A stretch of DNA of 64,000 bases from CBDCYS01 sp965224215 (GTDB taxonomy: Bacteria; Acidobacteriota; Terriglobia; Bryobacterales; UBA6623), in the NCBI GenBank assembly GCA_965224215.1, contig CBDCYS010000039.1, positions 248,001-312,000 on the forward strand, in the 5' to 3' direction. The notes below the pieces were generated by a model. It made no database searches and was not told where the DNA came from. It was given only the letters and a program-made list of their open reading frames with translations. Of the stretch, positions 7,300 through 16,631 are shown in pieces. The position numbers were made by a program, and so were the translations under genes. Positions within the stretch are counted from its first letter, which is position 1. Each line of letters starts with the position of its first letter.

Positions 7300-9690
7300 A
7301 TGGACTTTCTTGAGGCGCTCAATCCCCAGCAAAAGAAAGCAGTCATCCACGCGGACGGGCCGCTGCTGATCCTGGCCGGTGCCGGCAGCGGAAAAACACG
7401 CGTCATCATTTCTCGGATGGCCTACCTGATCCGTGAGAAAGCGGTCCCGCCCTATTCGCTTCTCGCTGTCACGTTTACAAACAAAGCGGCGGAGGAAATG
7501 CGCAATCGGGTCGCTCGCCTGCTCGAGAAGCCGGAAGGCGCGGCACGCCCGCTGCCGGTCGTTTCTACATTTCACTCTTTCTGTGTGCGCCTACTGCGAG
7601 GTCACGGGGCGCCGCTGAGCGAGGTTCGTCCGGGGTTCACGACACGGTTCAATATCTACGACGACTCCGATCAGCTCTCGGTGGTGAAGTCCGTCTACAA
7701 AGAGCTGGGCCTCGACGAGACGTTCATGAAGTATCGGGCGGCGCTGGCGGCGATCAGCCAGGGGAAGAACCAGGGAAACACGCCTCGCGACTTCTATGCC
7801 TCCGCAACGAGGCCGCAAGCCGAGAAGCTGGCTGTGATATTTGAGCGGTACCAAGGGGCGCTACAGGGGTCGAATGCGCTGGACTTCGACGACCTGCTGC
7901 TCGAAGGCGTGCGGCTACTGCGCCATAGCGGGGAAGTGCGCGAAGCGATGAGTCTGCGCTACCGCTTTGTCATGGTGGACGAATACCAAGATACGAACCG
8001 TCCCCAATATGACCTGATGCGGCTTCTCTCTCCGCACAAGAACATCTGTGTCGTCGGAGACGAAGATCAGTCGATCTATAGCTGGCGTGGCGCGGATATC
8101 AACAATATTCTTGACTTCGAGAAAGACTTCCCTGGGGCGACCGTTATCCGCCTCGAACAAAACTATCGTTCGACAAAAAAGATTCTTGCGGCCGCGAGCA
8201 GTGTCGTTGCGAACAACCTTGCGCGCAAGGGCAAAACGCTGTGGACGGATGGGGAGCCGGGCGCGAAAATCCTTTTCTATCGCGGCCCGGACGGCGAAAA
8301 CGAAGCACTTTATGTGGCCGATCATATCAACCGCTACCTAAACGAAGAGGCCCGAGGACAAGCGGCCGTCCTCTACCGCACAAACTCTCAATCTCGGCAA
8401 GTAGAAGAGGCTCTGCGGCGGTACAACCGAAAGTATGTCGTCGTCGGCGGACTCAGCTTTTATCGGCGTGCTGAGGTCAAGGACTTGGTGGCCTACCTCA
8501 AGGTGACGGTGACTCCGACCGACCGTGTCAATTTACTACGTGTCATCAACACGCCGGCTCGCGGCATCGGCCGGACGACGATCGAGCAGATGGAAAGCCA
8601 TGCCCAACGGCACCAAATCTCGCTGTGGGAAACGATCGAGCGCATGCTTGATGAAAAGGCGTTTTCCAAGCGCGCCCATAGCGCGCTTCTTAGCTTCTGG
8701 CGATTGATCGAGGATGCACGGCAAGAGTTGTCCCGGCTGGGAGTAGACAAGTTGCTCGAGTATCTGGCCGTCCGCAGCGGCTACCGCCAGATGCTCGAGA
8801 ATGACACCACTGTGGAGGCCCCGGGACGGCTCGAAAACATCGATGAACTGATGAACGCTGCCGCCGACGCTGCTACACGTGGTGAAGATGTCCACGCTTT
8901 CCTGGACCATGCGGCGCTGGTGTCGGAGACCGATCAGATCGACGAGCAGGCGCAGGTGTTGCTCATGTCGTTGCACGCCGCCAAAGGTCTGGAGTTTCCT
9001 CTCGTAGCCATGGTTGGCATGGAGGAGAGCCTATTCCCTCATAGCCGCAGTCTCGAGGACGAATCGGCTTTAGAAGAAGAACGCCGCCTCTGCTACGTCG
9101 GTATGACGCGAGCCCGTAGCCGGCTGATTCTAACTTGCGCGCGCCAAAGGAGGCGCTACGGCGCCGGGGCGCCACAGCTCATGGCACCGTCGCGGTTTTT
9201 ACAAGAAGTTCCCCTGGAACTGCTTGACGATCGCTCCCCTGGTCGTGGCGGGCTACAAGACGAATGGGAGAGCGACGGTGTTGACCTGCTCGTCGAACGG
9301 CACGAAGTGCGGCAAGACGTTAGCAATCGGATCGGCGACAAGAAAACTTACAACTCGGTTGAAAACATTGCAGACTTCTTTTCAGAGCGTGGCCTTCCGT
9401 TCTCTCAACGGCCAACGCAGGCGGGCGGGAAGAAGCCGCTGCAAGCGCCGGTACGCAACAAAACCGGCTCCGCTGTAGTCACCGAATTCCCGGCCCAGCG
9501 TCAGGCGCGCCCGCGGGTTCTGGGCGGCAACCCCTATCGCCTAGGCGCGAAGGTTCGCCATGCGAAATACGGAGTGGGGACGGTGATGAGAAAAGAATCC
9601 GTCGGCGACGATGTCAAGCTCACCGTTTTGTTTCAGAGATACGGCATGAAGAAGCTGATGAAAAAGTATGCTGGCCTGCAGCCCGCGTAG
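7300..9690 (+). CDS. pcrA: UvrD/PcrA-type superfamily 1A DNA helicase
   Basis: A helicase of about 796 residues that unwinds DNA 3' to 5' in repair and replication restart. Motif I (Walker A) GAGSGKT occurs about 30 residues in, after the Q-motif LNPQQKKAV. Motif II MVDEYQDTN, motif III GDEDQSIYSWRGAD, motif IV LEQNYRST, motif V LMSLHAAKGLEF and motif VI EERRLCYVGMTRA follow in order. The C-terminal 50 residues (GAKVRHAKYGVGTV onward) are the PcrA/UvrD Tudor-like domain that contacts RNA polymerase. I chose the ATG at 7300, which gives the family-typical MDFLEALNPQQ start; a GTG nine bases earlier is possible. Confidence 0.93.
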   Translation: MDFLEALNPQQKKAVIHADGPLLILAGAGSGKTRVIISRMAYLIREKAVPPYSLLAVTFTNKAAEEMRNRVARLLEKPEGAARPLPVVSTFHSFCVRLLRGHGAPLSEVRPGFTTRFNIYDDSDQLSVVKSVYKELGLDETFMKYRAALAAISQGKNQGNTPRDFYASATRPQAEKLAVIFERYQGALQGSNALDFDDLLLEGVRLLRHSGEVREAMSLRYRFVMVDEYQDTNRPQYDLMRLLSPHKNICVVGDEDQSIYSWRGADINNILDFEKDFPGATVIRLEQNYRSTKKILAAASSVVANNLARKGKTLWTDGEPGAKILFYRGPDGENEALYVADHINRYLNEEARGQAAVLYRTNSQSRQVEEALRRYNRKYVVVGGLSFYRRAEVKDLVAYLKVTVTPTDRVNLLRVINTPARGIGRTTIEQMESHAQRHQISLWETIERMLDEKAFSKRAHSALLSFWRLIEDARQELSRLGVDKLLEYLAVRSGYRQMLENDTTVEAPGRLENIDELMNAAADAATRGEDVHAFLDHAALVSETDQIDEQAQVLLMSLHAAKGLEFPLVAMVGMEESLFPHSRSLEDESALEEERRLCYVGMTRARSRLILTCARQRRRYGAGAPQLMAPSRFLQEVPLELLDDRSPGRGGLQDEWESDGVDLLVERHEVRQDVSNRIGDKKTYNSVENIADFFSERGLPFSQRPTQAGGKKPLQAPVRNKTGSAVVTEFPAQRQARPRVLGGNPYRLGAKVRHAKYGVGTVMRKESVGDDVKLTVLFQRYGMKKLMKKYAGLQPA

Positions 9691-9776
9691 TTTGCCTTCG
9701 GACTGGATCGGTGATCGAGGGAAGGGCTTTGCTCTGAACCTGATGGCTCGCCAACGGGCTAGCCAAGGAGTCATCT

Positions 9777-10574
9777 ATGAACCATATTGATGTTGTGGAT
9801 GGCGAGCACCTCCAGGCCCTCGCACGCGAGGCCGGAGAGGCGATTCTGGAGGTTTACGACACGGACTTCGACGTCGAGAAAAAGGCCGATGCCTCTCCGT
9901 TGACGAAAGCGGATCTTGCCGCCCATCGGGTCATCGCGGATGGTCTCGCGGAGCGCTACCCTGAGATTCCAGTCCTTTCCGAGGAGAGTACCGAACAGGC
10001 CGGCTACGAACTTCGCCGGCATTGGTCGCAGTTCTGGATGGTTGACCCGCTGGACGGCACCAAGGAGTTCGTCAAGCGTAACGGTCAATTTACGGTGAAT
10101 ATCGCCCTCATCGAAGACTGCCGCCCCCGGGCCGGGGTTGTCTACGCACCGGTGCTGGACCTGCTCTATTACGGTGAGCGAGGCCAGGGCGCGTTCAAGA
10201 AGGAGGGTGCTGCGGCTCCTCAGCTCCTGATGGCTCCACCGCAAAACCCTGCGCAGACAAACGCTGGAGATCGCCTGGTCATTGTCGGCAGTCTTTCGCA
10301 TCCTACTCCCGAAATGGATGCTTTCATTGCCGAGAGCCGTGCGAAATACAAGGAAGTCGAGTTCGTCGCGATGGGCAGCTCGCTCAAGATCTGCATGGTC
10401 GCCGACGGCAGAGCTGATGTCTATCCGCGATTTGGCCCGACGATGGAGTGGGACACAGCGGCGGCTCATGCCGTTGCTTCGGCCGCCGGCCGCAAAGTGC
10501 TGCGCCATGGAAGTGACGAAGAGCTGTCATACAATAAACCGGATTTGCACAACGATTGGTTCGTGGTTTGCTGA
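9777..10574 (+). CDS. cysQ: 3'(2'),5'-bisphosphate nucleotidase
   Basis: A 265-residue member of the inositol-monophosphatase superfamily that hydrolyses 3'-phosphoadenosine 5'-phosphate formed in sulfate assimilation. The metal-binding signatures are intact: SEES (residues near 73), DPLDGTKEFV in the middle, and the C-terminal MEWDTAAAHAV with the third acidic ligand. SPLTKADLAAH near the N-terminus is also typical of CysQ rather than SuhB. A good AAGGAG lies nine bases before the ATG. It is followed after 229 bp by rpsA on the same strand. Confidence 0.9.
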   Translation: MNHIDVVDGEHLQALAREAGEAILEVYDTDFDVEKKADASPLTKADLAAHRVIADGLAERYPEIPVLSEESTEQAGYELRRHWSQFWMVDPLDGTKEFVKRNGQFTVNIALIEDCRPRAGVVYAPVLDLLYYGERGQGAFKKEGAAAPQLLMAPPQNPAQTNAGDRLVIVGSLSHPTPEMDAFIAESRAKYKEVEFVAMGSSLKICMVADGRADVYPRFGPTMEWDTAAAHAVASAAGRKVLRHGSDEELSYNKPDLHNDWFVVC

Positions 10575-10803
10575 CGGGTTCGAGCAATACCGAAGTGCTC
10601 CGTTGTCAGGCGAGGATTCATGGAAGTAGGTGTCCCGCTTTTTCACCGCTCACACGGCCTTGGATTTGGGACGGGATTGGCCTCTGCGCGAGTGTGCCTC
10701 CGTGGAATTGGCATAATGGTACCGAGGGTGGGTTTGAAGGGCGTACCGCGGGAATCCGCCTCGGGGTAATTGTTCGGATACTGGGGTTCCCTACATCATC
10801 ACA

Positions 10804-13116
10804 ATGGAAAATCCGCTGGAGATCGTCGTCAGAGAGGTGCCTGATGCGGGTTCATCCTCTTCACAGCTGGTTGACGAGGCCTCTCACCCGTCGGCGCCGG
10901 GTCTGCCGACCCCGTCCAGCTCCGAGGATGAGGCGGAAGAAGCTGACTTTAGCATCCCCGAGCCGGAACCCGCCTACCAAAAGGTCTTCGAGGAGTCGGC
11001 CGAACCCTCGACCGTCAAAGAGGGGGACTTGTGCAAGGGCGAGGTGGTCGGCGTCTCTCCCGACGGCGTTTTCGTCGATATTGGCCGAAAGACAGAGGGT
11101 GTAGTCGCACTTTCGGATTTTGCTGACGCAGGTCCGCCGTCGCCAGGAGACACAATTGAGGTCATTGTCACAGGCCTGGGCAATCTGGGCGAGCAAGCGA
11201 CACTTTCCTATCGGAGCGCACAGCATAGAATCATTTGGGGCCGCATCGAATCAGCCTATCGTGAAACCGCGGTGGTGACTGGGAAAGTCACCGGCCAGGT
11301 GAATGGAGGGTTGGCGGTTGATCTGGGAGTTGCCGCTTTCCTGCCCGTCTCCCATGTCGATATCAAATCGCCGGGTGACCTCGAGCCGCTGGTCGGACAG
11401 GATGTTGACGTCAGGGTTTTGAAGTTCGACAAGGCGAAGGGCACCGTCGTGGTGTCTCGACGCGTGGTGTTCGAGGCGGAGCTGCTGCGTCTCAAGCGAG
11501 AGACCCTCGCGAAGCTCAGCGAAGGCGCGCTGGTCAGCGGCACGGTCAAGAACCTGACCAGCTACGGTGCGTTCATTGATCTTGGCGGGCTAGACGGGCT
11601 GCTGCACGTCACTGACATCTCCTACAGTCGCGTGAAGCATCCTTCCGATGTCATCAAGGTCGGCGACTCAATTTCAGCGAAGGTTTTGAAGTTTGACGCG
11701 AAGCGCGAGAAAGTGTCGCTCAGTCTGAAAGCTCTCGAGCCGGATCCATGGGAGGGCGCCGAGGAGCGTTTTCAGAAGGGCCAACGCGTCAAGGGACGGG
11801 TCGTCAGCAGCACGGAGTATGGCGTTTTCGTTGAACTCGAGAAGGGGCTAGAGGGGCTGATTCATAGCAGTGAGGTTAGCTGGTCACAGCGGACGAAGCG
11901 TCAGGCGAAGGGACTGAAAGTTGGCCGAGACGTAGAGTGTTTAGTCGTCAAGGTCGACCGTAAAGCCCGCCGCGTTTCACTCAGCCTCAAGCAGCTCGAA
12001 CCCGACCCGTGGATCACTGCCCTCGAACGCTATCCGAAGGGGACGGTTGTCGAAGGTCGAGTGCTGAATATTGCGGCCTACGGGGCGTTCGTCGAAATCG
12101 AAGAGGGAATCGATGGCTTTGTGCACCTCAGCGATCTGACCAGAGACTCAAAGGTGGGGCACCCCAAGGAACTGCTGAAGAAAGGGCAGAATATCCGTGC
12201 GGCAGTCCTCAGAGTGGATACGAAGGCGCGCCGAATTGCACTTGGTCTCAAACAGCTCGAGCCCGATGCTTGGGACGCCTTCTTCGGCCTTTATTTGGTC
12301 GGCGACATCATTACGGGCCGCGTGACGAGTCAAGCGAAATACGGCGTATTCGTGGAACTCGCCCCGGGAGTCGAAGCGCTCTGTCACAGCTCCGAAATGC
12401 GGAGCAGCTCGGGGAAGAAATCGAAAGGCGCGCTGCGCGTCGGGCAGTCCTATTCGTTTAAGATTACTCGCCTCTCTGAGTTCGAAAAGAGGATTCGCTT
12501 GAGTCGCCACGGAGTGCCGAATCAGAAGCTTGAATCCAGTGGTGTCGAGGAGACTGCTGGAGTTGCAAAGCCAGATGGCGACGCGGATCGAGCCGAGGCC
12601 GTGAGCTTGAAGGGATCGGTGGCGTCTTCAGCTGCGGGGCCGCAAGGCGCAACTAAGCGACGGAGACGCAAGAGGGCTCGGTCGAGCTCCCGCGGCAAGG
12701 AGCTTGATCCCGCTGCCGTTGCTGATCAGACGGAGGGCGTGGTTTCGGGCGCGGCTACGGCAGTTCCAGCCGAAGGCTCCGAAGAGACGAGTGGGGACGC
12801 TCAGGTTGCCACAAAAATGGATTCCAAGACAGATCTGGTAACCTCGGCCGCGACAGAGACTGAGGCGGATCAACCGACAGAATCCAGCCCACTACATCAA
12901 GTGCCGGTGTCTGTGCCGGCGGATGGGGCTCCGGCAGTTGACGTTGACGTGTCATCGATTGATGATCCCCAAGGGGTTGAGGAAACCCAACGGGTTGAGG
13001 AATCCCAAGGCCAGCCTCCGCCGATCGAGGCTGAGCCTGCGGCCGAGCGAACCCAGGGAATCGATCCCGTCGAAGTGGATGTTCCACCGGACGCGCAAGA
13101 GCCTGCGGCGAAGTGA
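10804..13116 (+). CDS. rpsA: 30S ribosomal protein S1, long form
   Basis: A 770-residue S1 protein. Six S1 (OB-fold) repeats can be read: two divergent N-terminal ones that dock to the ribosome, starting near residues 75 and 155, and four canonical RNA-binding ones with the VxGxVxxxxxYGxFVxL pattern starting near residues 240, 325, 412 and 500. After about residue 575 the protein becomes low-complexity, with a basic patch (TKRRRRKRARSSSRG) and then about 180 acidic Glu/Pro/Val/Ser-rich residues. S1 is normally about 550-600 residues, so the C-terminal tail is unusual. S1 brings leaderless-poor or structured mRNAs to the 30S subunit. The ATG has no strong Shine-Dalgarno sequence, as is common for rpsA. 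Confidence 0.92.
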   Translation: MENPLEIVVREVPDAGSSSSQLVDEASHPSAPGLPTPSSSEDEAEEADFSIPEPEPAYQKVFEESAEPSTVKEGDLCKGEVVGVSPDGVFVDIGRKTEGVVALSDFADAGPPSPGDTIEVIVTGLGNLGEQATLSYRSAQHRIIWGRIESAYRETAVVTGKVTGQVNGGLAVDLGVAAFLPVSHVDIKSPGDLEPLVGQDVDVRVLKFDKAKGTVVVSRRVVFEAELLRLKRETLAKLSEGALVSGTVKNLTSYGAFIDLGGLDGLLHVTDISYSRVKHPSDVIKVGDSISAKVLKFDAKREKVSLSLKALEPDPWEGAEERFQKGQRVKGRVVSSTEYGVFVELEKGLEGLIHSSEVSWSQRTKRQAKGLKVGRDVECLVVKVDRKARRVSLSLKQLEPDPWITALERYPKGTVVEGRVLNIAAYGAFVEIEEGIDGFVHLSDLTRDSKVGHPKELLKKGQNIRAAVLRVDTKARRIALGLKQLEPDAWDAFFGLYLVGDIITGRVTSQAKYGVFVELAPGVEALCHSSEMRSSSGKKSKGALRVGQSYSFKITRLSEFEKRIRLSRHGVPNQKLESSGVEETAGVAKPDGDADRAEAVSLKGSVASSAAGPQGATKRRRRKRARSSSRGKELDPAAVADQTEGVVSGAATAVPAEGSEETSGDAQVATKMDSKTDLVTSAATETEADQPTESSPLHQVPVSVPADGAPAVDVDVSSIDDPQGVEETQRVEESQGQPPPIEAEPAAERTQGIDPVEVDVPPDAQEPAAK

Positions 13117-13246
13117 CCGAGTCGTTTGTTAGGCACCGCCTGCCTGATCAACAGCGAAAGCCCGTAGAGTCGTGGTATCATCCGGCGATAAGCTTGACTA
13201 GACGCAACTTGTGGATGGCGCCGAAATGGGAGGATCGATAAGTACG

Positions 13247-13558
13247 ATGACGAAGGCGGATCTAGTAGAAGAGGTAGCTCGAGTTGTGGAGGTCACCCGC
13301 AAGGACTCTGAGGTGATCGTCGAGACAATTTTCGGGTCGATCGTCAGATCGCTTCAAAACGGTGAGAAGATTGAGATCCGGGGGTTCGGCAGTTTCCGAA
13401 CTCGTGAGCGGGATGGCCGGATTGGGCGTAATCCCAAGTCGGGTGAACGTGTCGATGTTCCTCCCAAGACGATCCCTTTTTTCAAACCCAGCAAAGAACT
13501 GCGCGACGTCGTTAACGGTGGCCCGCCCCCGCCGGCGCTGCCAGTCAACCCCAAATAG
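13247..13558 (+). CDS. HU/IHF-family DNA-binding protein
   Basis: A 103-residue histone-like protein beginning MTKADLVEEVA; earlier in-frame starts (to 13211) would add 12 residues but GGGAGG precedes this ATG. Helices 1-2 are followed by the beta-arm signature IRGFGSFRTRERDGRIGRNP, with the intercalating-proline arm RIGRNPKSGERVDVP. An extra proline-rich tail (GGPPPPALP) extends beyond the normal 90-95 residues. The position just after rpsA is reminiscent of ihfB, which follows rpsA in many bacteria, so an IHF-beta-like identity is plausible. Confidence 0.9.
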   Translation: MTKADLVEEVARVVEVTRKDSEVIVETIFGSIVRSLQNGEKIEIRGFGSFRTRERDGRIGRNPKSGERVDVPPKTIPFFKPSKELRDVVNGGPPPPALPVNPK

Positions 13559-13723
13559 TTGGAGCGTTCTCGCCCCCTGCTTCTACCTACGGTCAGCAGG
13601 CTTCTAGAGGGTCAGGCCACCCCGGCATTGTTCGTCGTTCGAAGGACCACGCCGAGTTCGCCCCAATAACCTTTCGCCGGAATCCTTCGGCCGCGGGCTT
13701 GTGGTCGCGGAGAAACGAACACA

Positions 13724-14206
13724 ATGGATCACATTTGGAGCCCGTGGCGGTATCAGTTCATCAAGAGCGCTGCTAGTCATTCAGGATGTGTCTTCTGTCA
13801 GATCGTCCATTCCACGGATGACGAAAAAAACCTGGTGGTTCATCGGGGAGAGTCGAACTTCGTCATCCTCAATCGATACCCCTACACAAGCGGTCACGCT
13901 ATGGTCATCCCGTTTCAGCACCTCGCCACGCTTGAGGAAACATCGCCCGAGACTGCCCAAGAGATGATGCACCTAACACAGCGAGTCGAGAAAGCGTTGC
14001 GCAAATTGTATGGCGCCGAAGGAATCAACATCGGCATGAACATCGGTAAAGCGGCTGGTGCCGGTGTCGCTGGACATATCCATATGCACGTCCTTCCACG
14101 ATGGGTAGCGGATAGCAACTTCGTTACAGTGGTGGGAGAGACCCGCGTGCTGCCCGAGGAGCTTTCAGAGACTTGGCGCAGGCTGCACGGAGAATTTGGT
14201 TCCTAG
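13724..14206 (+). CDS. HIT-family hydrolase/phosphorylase
   Basis: A 160-residue protein with the histidine triad His118-x-His120-x-His122 (GHIHMHVLPRW), the nucleoside-binding segment VILNRYPYTSGHAMVIP and a Cys22-x2-Cys25 zinc pair. The N-terminal MDHIWSPWRYQFI is characteristic of the Ap4A-phosphorylase/AFmid branch widespread in Acidobacteriota and Actinobacteria. The predicted reaction is cleavage of nucleoside phosphoramidates or diadenosine polyphosphates. It lies 165 bp after the HU/IHF-type gene on the same strand. Confidence 0.88.
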   Translation: MDHIWSPWRYQFIKSAASHSGCVFCQIVHSTDDEKNLVVHRGESNFVILNRYPYTSGHAMVIPFQHLATLEETSPETAQEMMHLTQRVEKALRKLYGAEGINIGMNIGKAAGAGVAGHIHMHVLPRWVADSNFVTVVGETRVLPEELSETWRRLHGEFGS

Positions 14207-14343
14207 CCCCCGAGACGAACTAACGGGGGCGACCTAGGGCGTCCTCGATGACGTTACTGCAAGTCGTCCTCAGAGTCCTTTGATTTGCTTCCGGGCTTTG
14301 ACAAACATTTGTTGCCACCGGGGCCCGGAGATTACGAACACAA

Positions 14344-15204
14344 ATGGAACTCATTCGTGACCGCTATCCATGGAAGCTGCGAACCCATGAACTGACATTG
14401 GGGGCGCGGACGCTGGTCATGGGTGTGCTGGACGTGTCTAGCGCTCAAGGGGCGGGCAGTACCCAGGGGGTAAACACCCTGCTTGAAGAGGCTCTCGCCG
14501 TTCAGGCGGCAGGCGCGGACCTCATTGATGTCAGCGCCCAACCTCATCGCGGTATCCCTAGACAGCTAACGGCCGACGCAGAACTCCGCCAGATGGTTCC
14601 CGTGCTGCGGAAGTTACGCCACAATCTCGACATTCCCGTTTCCGTGCATACTAGTAACTCGGAAACTGCGGAACGGGCACTCGAGCTGGACGCGGAGATT
14701 ATCAACGATTGGAGCGGTCTGACTTTTGACCCTGGAATGGCGAGTCTAGCCAAACAGGCGGATACGGGACTGATCCTAGGCCATGTTAGGAGCACGCCGG
14801 ACACCTGGGCTAAGCAGCGGGCTTTGCCTGACGTGATTTCCGTGATCATGCGTGACCTGCAATCGACAATGGGACGCGCGTCCGGGATGGGGATCGACCG
14901 GCGAAGAATCGTCATCGATCCGGGCCTGGAGCAGGGTAAACGAGGGCTTCAGAACTTCCGGATTCTCGCTGAGCTGGCTTTGATATCGTCGCTGAATCGG
15001 CCAATACTTGTTGATCTTGCGGACAAGCCGTTTCTTACCGAATCCGTTCGGTCACCGGTCGACGAACGTCTTTTCGCGACGGCGACCGCCGCCGCAGTTG
15101 CCGTCTTCGCTGGTGCACAGATCATCCGCGTCAGCGATGTGAAGGAAATCTCGTATGTCGCAAAGACAGCGGATCGAATCTTCGAGGCTTTCGAACCGTC
15201 GTAA
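14344..15204 (+). CDS. dihydropteroate-synthase-like protein with degenerate active-site loops
   Basis: A 286-residue TIM-barrel protein clearly related to FolP: RTLVMGVLDVSS, GADLIDVSA, IPVSVHTSN, AEIINDWSG, RRIVIDPGLEQGK and AQIIRVSDVKE occupy the right positions. However the loops that define the enzyme are replaced. The TPDSFSDGG loop reads SSAQGAGST, the GGESTRPG loop reads SAQPHRGIP, the catalytic-site SRKSF loop reads ADKPFL, and the D-T-x-K strand reads HTSN. The reading frame is intact, so it is not an ordinary pseudogene. It may be a paralogue with another substrate or a pseudoenzyme. Its length matches DHPS. Confidence 0.7.
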   Translation: MELIRDRYPWKLRTHELTLGARTLVMGVLDVSSAQGAGSTQGVNTLLEEALAVQAAGADLIDVSAQPHRGIPRQLTADAELRQMVPVLRKLRHNLDIPVSVHTSNSETAERALELDAEIINDWSGLTFDPGMASLAKQADTGLILGHVRSTPDTWAKQRALPDVISVIMRDLQSTMGRASGMGIDRRRIVIDPGLEQGKRGLQNFRILAELALISSLNRPILVDLADKPFLTESVRSPVDERLFATATAAAVAVFAGAQIIRVSDVKEISYVAKTADRIFEAFEPS

Positions 15205-15258
15205 TCGCCGCTCAGCGCTGATGGTTAGCTCGTCTGGGTAGGCCGGGAGCGCCCCGAG

Positions 15259-16341
15259 TTACTTGCTCCCGTTTACCCGACCTTGAGTGGCTGCCGCGTA
15301 TTCCGTCAAAGCCGTGGCAGCCGCGGAGTCGATGTCCTCTGGCACGTCGATGCCGGCGGCCCGCACCATTGCATAGACTGGTAACCCTTCGTCGGTGCGC
15401 TCGAAAGCCATTGCATGCCGCGAGGAGTCGAAATCGACTTCGACTAGATCGCCGGCACGGATTTGCTCGGTCGCAATCAGATTGGCCATGGGGTGGACGA
15501 GCGACCTCTCGATGGCTCGCTTCAGATGCCGAGCGCCGTACTTCGGATCAGTCCCCTCTTCCATCATGTGGCGCCGGGCACTTTTTGAGAGCTGGAAAAG
15601 AAACGGGGTTCCATTGAAAACGCGCTGGTGTACCTGCGCCAGCTCCAGGTCGAGGATCCGTTCGAGCTCTTCTTCCCCTAACGGCTTGAATACGACAACC
15701 TTGTCGGGCCGGTTGATGAACTCGGGGGTGAACTTGCGCCGTGCGGCGGACATGCCGGCGCTGGCGATTCGGCTCGTCATGCCCTCGGAACGGAAGTCTT
15801 GATCGTGCCGCTTGGGACCGGCGAATCCGAGCCCGGGGCTCATCACATTGCTGATCTCATCCGCGCCCAAGTTGCTTGTCATGAAGATCAAGCTCTTTGA
15901 GAAGTCGACGCGGCGGTTATCGCCCAACGTGAGATTCGCCTTGTCGAGAATCCCTAGCAGCAGATTCCAAAGAGCGTCACTTGCCTTCTCGATTTCGTCG
16001 AACAGAACGAATGAAATCTTGTGCTGCTCCGTGTGGGATTGGTGCAGGACCTCCTGACTGAGCAACGGGTGGGTCTCGCGATGTCCAAGGTATCCTGGAG
16101 GAGATCCGATCAGTTTCGCAATCTCATGACTGTGCTGGAACTCGCCGCAATCGATTTTGACGAAACAAGCCCTTTCTGACAGCCGGGCTGAGAGCCCGAA
16201 ATCCTGCTGAGGCGGCCCATGTTTTCCGCGCGAACCGTGAGGAGACATTCGCGGGGTGATAGGGCGAAAGTGCGCGTCCCATGCCTCGGGTCCTGGCCCA
16301 CGGCTCAGTTGATTGCCTATACAGGACTGCTTCAATGACAA
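15259..16341 (-). pseudogene. ClpB-like AAA+ ATPase missing its Walker A region
   Basis: From about residue 60 the frame is a typical ClpA/B-type second AAA+ domain: VKIDCGEFQHSHEIAKLIG, SPPGYLGHRET, Walker B SFVLFDEIEKA, sensor 1 FMTSNLG, the arginine-finger region FTPEFINRPD and the D2-small domain DPKYGARHLKRAIER. The 60 residues before it are not coding-like, and no GxxGxGK(T/S) occurs in any frame upstream. A shorter alternative frame (16124-16438) carries only scattered similarity. Thus the nucleotide-binding loop and whole N-terminal part have been lost, probably by a deletion that fused the core to the start region of the divergent neighbour. Confidence 0.7.
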
Positions 16342-16379
16342 TAGTGTCGTCAGTTGCTGTTCGGAAGAAACGCCTGAGA

Positions 16380-16631
16380 ATGAAACTGCAATTCAAGTTT
16401 CGCGATACGTCACCGGATACAGTCCGGGACCACGTCATCTCGCAGTTGAACCAGCAGGGTGCGACGCAAGTCCGGAGACTATTTCCCGATGAGACGGACG
16501 CGGCGCTTTCCGCTCTCTGGGTGGTTGTTTACGAGGAACAGACCACCGGCTGGCGGCTTTTTGAGCTGCTGAGCCGATCGGCGGCGGTCGACTTCGCGGA
16601 AGGCGAAACACGGCGGCGGCCGCTCGCGTAA
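16380..16631 (+). CDS. small protein resembling a subtilisin propeptide/I9 inhibitor
   Basis: An 83-residue frame starting at MKLQFKF (an in-frame ATG at 16380; earlier starts are less likely). The pattern RRLFPDETDAALSALWVV followed by LFELLSRSAAVDFAEGETRRR resembles stand-alone propeptide-like (I9/S8 prodomain) proteins, where the core is FP-x-E-x-D-P-x-L-x-x-x-Y-V-V and VEFAEPxxRR. Such modules inhibit or chaperone subtilases; no subtilase gene adjoins. The similarity is by eye only. Confidence 0.5.
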   Translation: MKLQFKFRDTSPDTVRDHVISQLNQQGATQVRRLFPDETDAALSALWVVVYEEQTTGWRLFELLSRSAAVDFAEGETRRRPLA

